From Sorex araneus (taxonomy: Eukaryota; Chordata; Mammalia; Eulipotyphla; Soricidae), in the NCBI RefSeq assembly GCF_027595985.1, contig NC_073312.1, positions 4,365,051-4,429,050 of the forward strand: 64,000 nt of DNA. The letters are read 5' to 3'. How positions within the stretch are numbered: the stretch's first letter is position 1; each line of letters starts with the position of its first letter. The translations under genes and the position numbers were made by a program. The notes under the pieces are model-generated. The model was given only the letters and a program-made list of their open reading frames with translations. It was not told the DNA's origin and searched no databases. Shown piece by piece: positions 61,996 to 64,000 of this stretch.

Positions 61996-63432
61996 CCGTT
62001 TTGTTGAGATGCACGTTTAAAGCATGTCGTGAGTTAATTGCTCTAAAAAAGAAACGTGAGAAAGTTGTTTGCCTGGAGCGTCTCGGCCGAGGGAGCTGCT
62101 GGCCCTGGCGCTGGCCGCAGTGGGGACCTGCCTGTCCCTGGAGGCTTTCACCAGGGGCTTCGCGGAGCCTCTGGCCACCGGGGACACGGGGACACACGCG
62201 TCCCCACAGACCGGGCCCCCTGAACCCGGCCACGGCCCCCCACGCTTCCCTCATGCCCGCCTGTGGCTTTCATTGTCGGCGACCGTGTGTTTGCAGGGGT
62301 GTGCGGAGGGGCCCGGGTGGGTGCCAGGGCCCCTGCCAGGAGGAAGAGGCGGTGTTAATTAAGTCCGCAAAGGCCCGCGCCCCTGGACGCCGGCAAACGT
62401 CAGGGAGCCCCGTCAGCAGTGCGTGAGCACACGGCGCTGCGGCCCGCGGGAGGCGGGGTCCTCGGGGGTCTTCTGGGAAGGCTGGCAGGGTGTTAGGGTG
62501 GGAGCACCCGTTTCTCGTCTCAAGACGCCTCACAGATATTTGAAGGGACGCGTGAACCCGGCCGCCCCCACACCCTGGATTTGGGCGGTCGGAGTTGGGG
62601 GACCCCTTGAGCTGTCCCGGGGCCACCCCAAGTCTCAGCCTTCGTCTGACCGAATGGGCGACCCCCTCCCCACGTGGGAATTTAAACCCTGGCCTGGCAC
62701 CGTCAGCCTCTGTCCACCTGCCGGGGGCTGGGCGGCCTTGTGGGGGGCCTTCCCGGTGTTGCTGCAGGGGGCCGGGCGGGACCCCCGGAAGCACACTGCA
62801 GGCCAGGGGCACCTGTCCCTCTTGGGGGCTTACCATAGGGCCCCTTGCCGTGCTGTTCCCAAGGGGCGGTGTGGCCTGGTGGTCTGCTCTCCCCTGCAGG
62901 GCCTCTCTGGGGGTCCGGCCGGACTCTGGCTGCTCCTGGGTCTCGGCCCGTCCCCCCGTAGGCGTCACGGGTCTCCGTGCCCCCCGGCCCAGCCCTCCGG
63001 CTCTAAAATACCCATCAGGGCTATCAGTGTCCTGCTGGGAGGCGGCCGGCCTGAGAGATGGGGCCCAGCAGCCTCGGGCCCTGCTGAAGGCCGCCGTCGT
63101 GTGCTGGCGGGGGGTCCTGGGGCCTCTCCTGTGGGGACACAGCCAGTGGCCACTGTCCGTTGTCCTGGAGGGGAGCCGACAGCTCGGATGCGGAGGGTGA
63201 ATGGGAACGTGGCTGACCCCGGTGACGGCCCGGCCCGCTGCTGGCCGGGGGGCGGGGGGACTTGCTCAGAACCGCGGGGCTGGGGCTGCCTCCAGCTCCC
63301 GCTGCCCCGGGTCAGTGACCCTCCGGCGGCGCCCGTGGGGGCTCGTGTCTGACGGGCCCTCGGTCCCCGGGTGGGTCCCCGGGTGGGTCCCGGGGTCCCG
63401 GGCCCGAGACTCAGGCTCTTCTCTCCCTCCAG
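61996..63432. other. Intron immediately upstream of the coding exon
   Basis: GC-rich unique sequence. The last 25 bases are the acceptor (CTCTTCTCTCCCTCCAG). Nearby GGGTGGGTCCCC repeats (63,369-63,390). A brief CGTTTAAAGCATG / GAGTTAATTGCTC patch lies at 62,010-62,045. Confidence 0.5.
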
Positions 63433-63448
63433 GCTTCACAGTGGCGGA

Positions 63449-63475
63449 ATGCGCGCAGCCCCCCAGTCCCCCTGA
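63449..63475 (+). other. Upstream ORF (8 residues) in the coding exon leader
   Basis: ATG at 63449, stop TGA at 63473-63475, encoding MRAAPQSP, in a different frame from CtBP2. G at -3 gives a moderate start context. It ends 55 bases before the main ATG, leaving room for only inefficient re-initiation. Confidence 0.5.
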
Positions 63476-63530
63476 GCCCGCGGACGACGCCCTTGCCCGG
63501 GAGTCCGGGAGTCGCCGAGCGCGGGGGAGG

Positions 63531-63588
63531 ATGGCCCTGGTGGACAAACACAAGGTCAAGCGGCAGCGGCTGGACAGGATCTGTGAAG
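63531..63588 (+). CDS. CTBP2: C-terminal binding protein 2, N-terminal codons (partial)
   Basis: Nineteen codons plus one base give MALVDKHKVKRQRLDRICE, which I recognise as the CtBP2-specific N terminus; CtBP1 starts differently. CtBP2 is a nuclear corepressor with a D-isomer 2-hydroxyacid dehydrogenase-like fold. It binds NAD(H) and PxDLS-type motifs in transcription factors and recruits chromatin-modifying complexes. The basic segment seen here (K6, K8, K10, R11, R13) is the part linked in the literature to nuclear retention, with p300 acetylation of these lysines, especially K10. The start is chosen for its identity with the known protein and its good context (A at -3, G at +4). The coding sequence breaks after the first base of codon 20 (phase 1) at the GTGAGC donor; all other exons are beyond the window. 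The retinal ribbon-synapse isoform RIBEYE replaces this exon with a large A-domain exon, not seen here. Confidence 0.95.
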
Positions 63589-63912
63589 GTGAGCGCCCCG
63601 TGCCTGCCCGCCCTCGCCGGACACGGGCTTAGGGTGTCCTGGGGGAGAAGCTCCCCGGGCCCCAGACTGTCGCGAGCTAAAATGTTTGGGGGGCTGAGAC
63701 CCCGGACAGCCTCTTGGAGACCCAGGTAACGTCCTGGGGGCTTCGCCGATGTCCGGGTGGCCTTGCGAGGGGTGGACTCCGGCCGCCCCCACCCCGACGG
63801 AGCAGGACATGGCGATGGTGGGCTGACCAGGGCGGGACGGGGTCACTGCTCCGTCCTCCACGTGACTCGGAGCCCCAGCGGGGGGTGGGGGTGCTCGGTG
63901 GGGCCAGCATCT
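63589..63912 (+). other. CTBP2: Start of the next CTBP2 intron
   Basis: Opens with GTGAGCGCCCCGTGCC. GC-rich unique sequence with no further exon before the window ends. Confidence 0.8.
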
Positions 63913-64000
63913 CCCACGTGGCACTCCCAGAGGTGCTCCTGGCTCTGCACTCGGGAATCCCTCCTGGCGGTGCTCGGGGGACCCTTTGGGGTGCCGGGGA
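63913..64000 (-). mobile_element. SINE, cut by window edge
   Basis: GGCACTCCCAGAGGTGCTCC, TGGCTCTGCACTCGGGAATC, CCTCCTGGCGGTGCTCGGGG, then GGGTGCCGGGGA at the window edge. The tRNA-like head lies outside. Confidence 0.85.

Larger units (their letters stand above)
9782..63432 (+). other. CTBP2: CTBP2 5' intron region (about 53.6 kb)
   Basis: From the candidate exon 1 donor (9782) to the acceptor before the first coding exon (AG at 63431-63432). If the non-coding exon at 39830-39932 is real, this is two introns of about 30.0 and 23.5 kb. No other gene is recognised inside on either strand. The content is mostly GC-rich unique DNA, decayed SINEs, microsatellites and AT-rich patches, listed separately. 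Confidence 0.7.
63433..63588 (+). other. CTBP2: CTBP2 first coding exon (whole exon)
   Basis: The acceptor is a long pyrimidine tract with AG at 63431-63432. The donor is GAAG followed by GTGAGC at 63589. The exon is 156 bases: 98 of 5' UTR, then 58 of coding sequence. The 5' UTR part contains a nine-codon upstream ORF (63449-63475). The CtBP2 frame is open back through the acceptor, so the protein start cannot be proved from this exon alone. Joining to the candidate exon at 39830-39932 places an in-frame TGA upstream with no intervening in-frame ATG, which supports the start chosen. Confidence 0.92.

Noticed and set aside
63433-63530. N-terminal extension of CtBP2 through the open frame upstream of the ATG
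   Set aside because: The frame is open back through the acceptor, but the known protein begins at this ATG, and splicing to the 39.8 kb candidate exon brings in an in-frame TGA with no upstream in-frame ATG.
63589-64000. RIBEYE A-domain exon within the window
   Set aside because: No long proline/serine-rich exon with matching splice donor was recognised. In other mammals I recall it lying downstream of this coding exon, i.e. outside the window.

Overview
The window is mammalian genomic DNA, most likely from a shrew (family Soricidae, probably Sorex). The evidence is a tRNA-derived SINE that recurs on both strands. Its head contains a Pol III A-box-like and B-box-like segment (GGTTCGATCCCCGGC), and its body contains the phrases GCCAGGAGTAATTCCTGAG and GGGTGTGACCC. 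I know this element from shrew genomes. The species call rests on recalled repeat consensus, not on a search. There is no operon structure and there are no prokaryotic genes. Nearly all long open frames here are artefacts of GC-rich or low-complexity DNA.

The only coding sequence I can support lies at the right edge. The exon at 63433-63588 has good splice sites and carries the ATG and the first 19 codons of CTBP2 (C-terminal binding protein 2, a transcriptional corepressor). The window is therefore the 5' end of CTBP2, read left to right on the + strand. It holds the upstream flank (1-7.8 kb), a strong CpG-island promoter (about 7.85-11.45 kb) with a candidate non-coding first exon ending at a GTAAGG donor (9782), a very long first-intron region, a second candidate non-coding exon (39830-39932), and the first coding exon. 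The rest of the gene, including the dehydrogenase-like fold and probably the RIBEYE-specific exon, should lie to the right.

Region by region: 1-7.8 kb is packed with SINEs, including a nested run at 1941-2543, plus LINE-1-like remnants. 7.85-11.45 kb is the CpG island, with GC boxes, a G-quadruplex motif, CCG runs and an inverted CCAAT box. 11.5-14.4 kb is largely unique sequence. 15.8-17.05 kb is a second GC-rich island. From 17 to 63 kb the intron is GC-rich and mostly featureless, broken by decayed SINEs, TG/CA and CT microsatellites and several minisatellites. A series of short AT-rich unique patches (near 13.1, 14.2, 24.9, 28.2, 32.8, 40.1, 44.0, 46.4, 47.2, 49.0 and 53.1 kb) look like candidate conserved non-coding elements.

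Under the exon model proposed here, each candidate 5' exon carries a short upstream ORF that ends before the main ATG, which would suggest translational control of CTBP2. I see no convincing new biological system. The most distinctive items are the uORF-bearing leader, minisatellites that appear to have grown out of a SINE or out of GC-box sequence, a 34-base poly(G) run, and the AT-rich intronic patches.
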